From: Asanoa ferruginea | Lineage (GTDB): Bacteria > Actinomycetota > Actinomycetes > Mycobacteriales > Micromonosporaceae | Direction: 5' to 3' | DNA length: 64,000 nt | NCBI RefSeq assembly: GCF_003387075.1 | Contig: NZ_QUMQ01000001.1 | Coordinates: 4,030,001 to 4,094,000, forward strand | Shown: positions 62,281 to 64,000 of the stretch, in pieces | Layout of the letters: each line of letters opens with the position of its first letter | Position numbering within the stretch: the stretch's first letter is position 1 | Program-made: the position numbers and the translations under genes | The notes under the pieces: model-generated | The model's database searches: none | The model's input: only the letters and a program-made list of their open reading frames with translations | What the model was told of the DNA's origin: nothing

Positions 62281-63507
62281 GTGAGCCAAGCCAACCGGGC
62301 CGCGCCCCGCGAGATCGTCCTGCTCGGCAGCACCGGGTCTATCGGCACGCAAGCCGTCGACATCGTGCGCCGCAATCCCGACCGGTTCCGGGTCGTGGCG
62401 TTGGGCGCCGGTGGGGGCAATGTCGCCCTGCTCGCCGCGCAGGCGCTGGAGCTCGGTGTCGAGGCGGTCGGTGTCGCCAAGGCGTCCGCGGCGCAGGACC
62501 TTCAACTCGCTTTCTACGCGGAGGCGGCCAAGAAGGGCTACGCGACCGGCGACTTCCGCATCCCCAAGATCCTCGCCGGCCCCAATGCCATGGCCGAGCT
62601 GGCCGAGTGGCCCGCTGACCTGGTGCTCAACGGGGTGGTGGGTTCCCTGGGGCTGGCGCCGACGCTGGCCGCGCTCAAGGCCGGTCGCACGCTGGTGCTG
62701 GCCAACAAGGAGTCCCTCATCGCCGGCGGCGGGTTGGTCAAGGCCGCGGTGACCCGGCCCGGGCAGATCGTCCCGGTCGACTCCGAGCACTCGGCGCTCG
62801 CGCAGTGCCTGCGGTCCGGTGCCGACCGTGAGGTGCGCAAGCTGGTGCTGACCGCCAGCGGCGGGCCGTTCCGGGGGCGGCGGCGCGACGAGCTGACCGC
62901 GGTCACGCCGGCCGAGGCATTGGCCCACCCGACCTGGAACATGGGGCCGGTGGTCACGATCAACTCGGCCACCATGGTCAACAAGGCGCTTGAAGTGATC
63001 GAGGCGCACGAGTTGTTCGACGTCGACTACGACCACATCCAAGTGGTGGTGCATCCGCAGTCGGTGATCCACTCCATGGTGGAGTTCGTCGACGGGTCGA
63101 CGATCGCGCAGGCCAGCCCGCCCGACATGCGGCTGCCGATCTCGCTCGGTCTGGGCTGGCCCGACCGGGTCGCCGACGCCGCGCGGCCGGTCGACTGGAC
63201 CACCGCGCACACCTGGACGTTCGAGCCGCTCGACGAGGCCGCCTTCCCGGCCGTCGAGTTGGCCAAGGCGGCGGGCCGAGAGGGTCGCTGCCGGCCGGCG
63301 ATCTACAACGCCGCCAACGAGGAATGTGTGGCGGCGTTCACGGCCGGTCGGCTGCCTTTCCTCGGCATAGTGGACACCGTGGCCCAAGTCCTCGCAGCAG
63401 CACCCGATTTCGACGAACCAGGTACCGTCGAGGACGTGCTCGCCGCGGAGAACTGGGCCCGGGGGCAGGCGCGGGAGCTGATCGGATCAGCGGTGAGGGG
63501 AGCTTGA
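62281..63507 (+). CDS. dxr: 1-deoxy-D-xylulose 5-phosphate reductoisomerase
   Basis: MEP-pathway enzyme of 408 aa making 2-C-methyl-D-erythritol 4-phosphate for isoprenoids. The NADPH motif [11 protein letters not shown] is at about 15-25. Further blocks are [24 protein letters not shown] (metal ligands), [42 protein letters not shown] and [12 protein letters not shown]. The GTG at 62281 is preceded by ggggagaatggccga; a GTG at 62224 in frame, overlapping the previous stop, is an alternative. Its stop overlaps the next gene's ATG. Confidence 0.96.
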   Translation: MSQANRAAPREIVLLGSTGSIGTQAVDIVRRNPDRFRVVALGAGGGNVALLAAQALELGVEAVGVAKASAAQDLQLAFYAEAAKKGYATGDFRIPKILAGPNAMAELAEWPADLVLNGVVGSLGLAPTLAALKAGRTLVLANKESLIAGGGLVKAAVTRPGQIVPVDSEHSALAQCLRSGADREVRKLVLTASGGPFRGRRRDELTAVTPAEALAHPTWNMGPVVTINSATMVNKALEVIEAHELFDVDYDHIQVVVHPQSVIHSMVEFVDGSTIAQASPPDMRLPISLGLGWPDRVADAARPVDWTTAHTWTFEPLDEAAFPAVELAKAAGREGRCRPAIYNAANEECVAAFTAGRLPFLGIVDTVAQVLAAAPDFDEPGTVEDVLAAENWARGQARELIGSAVRGA

Positions 63508-64000
63508 TGCTGTATCTGATCGGGGTTGTGGCCTTCGCCCTTGGCATCCTGATATCGGTCAGCCTGCACGAAGCCGGGCACATGGTCACCGCCAAGGCCT
63601 TCGGCATGAAAGTCACCAAATACTTCGTCGGCTTCGGGCCGACGTTGTGGTCGTTCAAGCGCGGTGAGACCGAATACGGCGTCAAGGGCATCCCGCTCGG
63701 CGGGTTCTGCAAGATCGTCGGCATGACGCCGCAGGACGACGACGTCGACCCGGCCGACGAGCCGCGCGCGATGTGGCGGTTCCCGCTGTGGAAGCGCACC
63801 GTCGTGATGAGCGCCGGCTCGGTGACCCACTTCCTGCTGGCGATCGTCACGCTCTGGCTGGCCGCGATCTTCATGGGCCTGCCCAACCCGGCGCTCGACA
63901 AGCCGCAGGCGGCCTACGTCAAGGTCACCAACTGTGTGGTCGTCGACGCGCAAAACCGCGACTGCACCGCGACCGACCCCGCCGGCCCGGCCAAGCAGGC
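63507..64000 (+). CDS. rseP: Site-2 protease (RseP-like), N-terminal part (runs off window)
   Basis: The first 164 residues of an intramembrane zinc protease. The first helix contains SVSLHEAGHMV (His21, Glu22, His25), the HExxH active site. Also present are GFGPTLWSFKRGETEYGVKGIPLGGFCKIVGM and the helix TVVMSAGSVTHFLLAIVTLWLAA. The PDZ domain and the last catalytic part are outside the window. The pair dxr-rseP is canonical for actinobacteria; ispG usually follows. Confidence 0.93.
   Translation, partial: MLYLIGVVAFALGILISVSLHEAGHMVTAKAFGMKVTKYFVGFGPTLWSFKRGETEYGVKGIPLGGFCKIVGMTPQDDDVDPADEPRAMWRFPLWKRTVVMSAGSVTHFLLAIVTLWLAAIFMGLPNPALDKPQAAYVKVTNCVVVDAQNRDCTATDPAGPAKQ

Overview
The window is very GC-rich, uses many GTG starts, and carries a conserved actinobacterial gene order: ftsY, amtB-glnB-glnD, ffh, rpsP-khpA-rimM-trmD, rplS, two lepB, rnhB, DUF2469, yraN, comM, dprA, rpsB-tsf-pyrH-frr-cdsA, rlmN, dxr and rseP. 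I infer a filamentous actinomycete, most likely Micromonosporaceae. The family is judged from gene order and protein style, not from a search.

Layout. 1-6.6 kb: end of a PhoD-like gene, ftsY, an APH-like kinase, and the nitrogen-sensing set amtB-glnB-glnD behind a GlnR-like box. 6.7-11.4 kb: an ABC exporter followed by a histidine kinase and LuxR-type regulator, then a toroid-fold protein on the other strand. 11.7-19 kb: ffh, small enzymes, a eukaryote-like ProRS and two tandem DUF402 genes. 19-26.9 kb: the ribosome-maturation operon, cut by a 1.4 kb repeat-rich gap before rplS, then two overlapping signal peptidases, a NUDIX gene, rnhB and DUF2469. 27-32.2 kb: an M23-like protein with an internal 60-bp repeat, an aminotransferase, a NUDIX protein, xerC, a membrane protein and yraN.

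32.8-42.7 kb is the most notable part. A mobile element of about 9.89 kb sits inside comM exactly at the Walker A motif. Its large serine integrase is at the left edge, in frame with the 5' part of comM. The rest of comM, starting at a new GTG just before the P-loop, follows the right edge. Between them are a P22-coat-like capsid gene, an HNH protein, several cysteine-rich or very small proteins, a GntR-type regulator behind five tandem 9-mers, and at the right end a gene for an abortive-infection (Abi_C-type) protein. I see no terminase, portal, tail or replication gene. The element therefore looks like a satellite or capsid-bearing island rather than a full prophage.

42.7-50.2 kb: rest of comM, dprA, and the rpsB-tsf-pyrH-frr-cdsA block. 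50.2-54.2 kb: a repeat array, rlmN and a DivIVA-like protein. 54.2-64 kb: an MBL-Rieske fusion protein, a GyrI-like protein, a TetR/MmpL divergent pair with three evenly spaced operators, a YihY-type membrane protein, an acetyltransferase, dxr, and the start of a site-2 protease.

A dispersed intergenic repeat of roughly 80 bp occurs about six times, always in the same orientation. All functional calls come from reading motifs by eye; no database search was possible.
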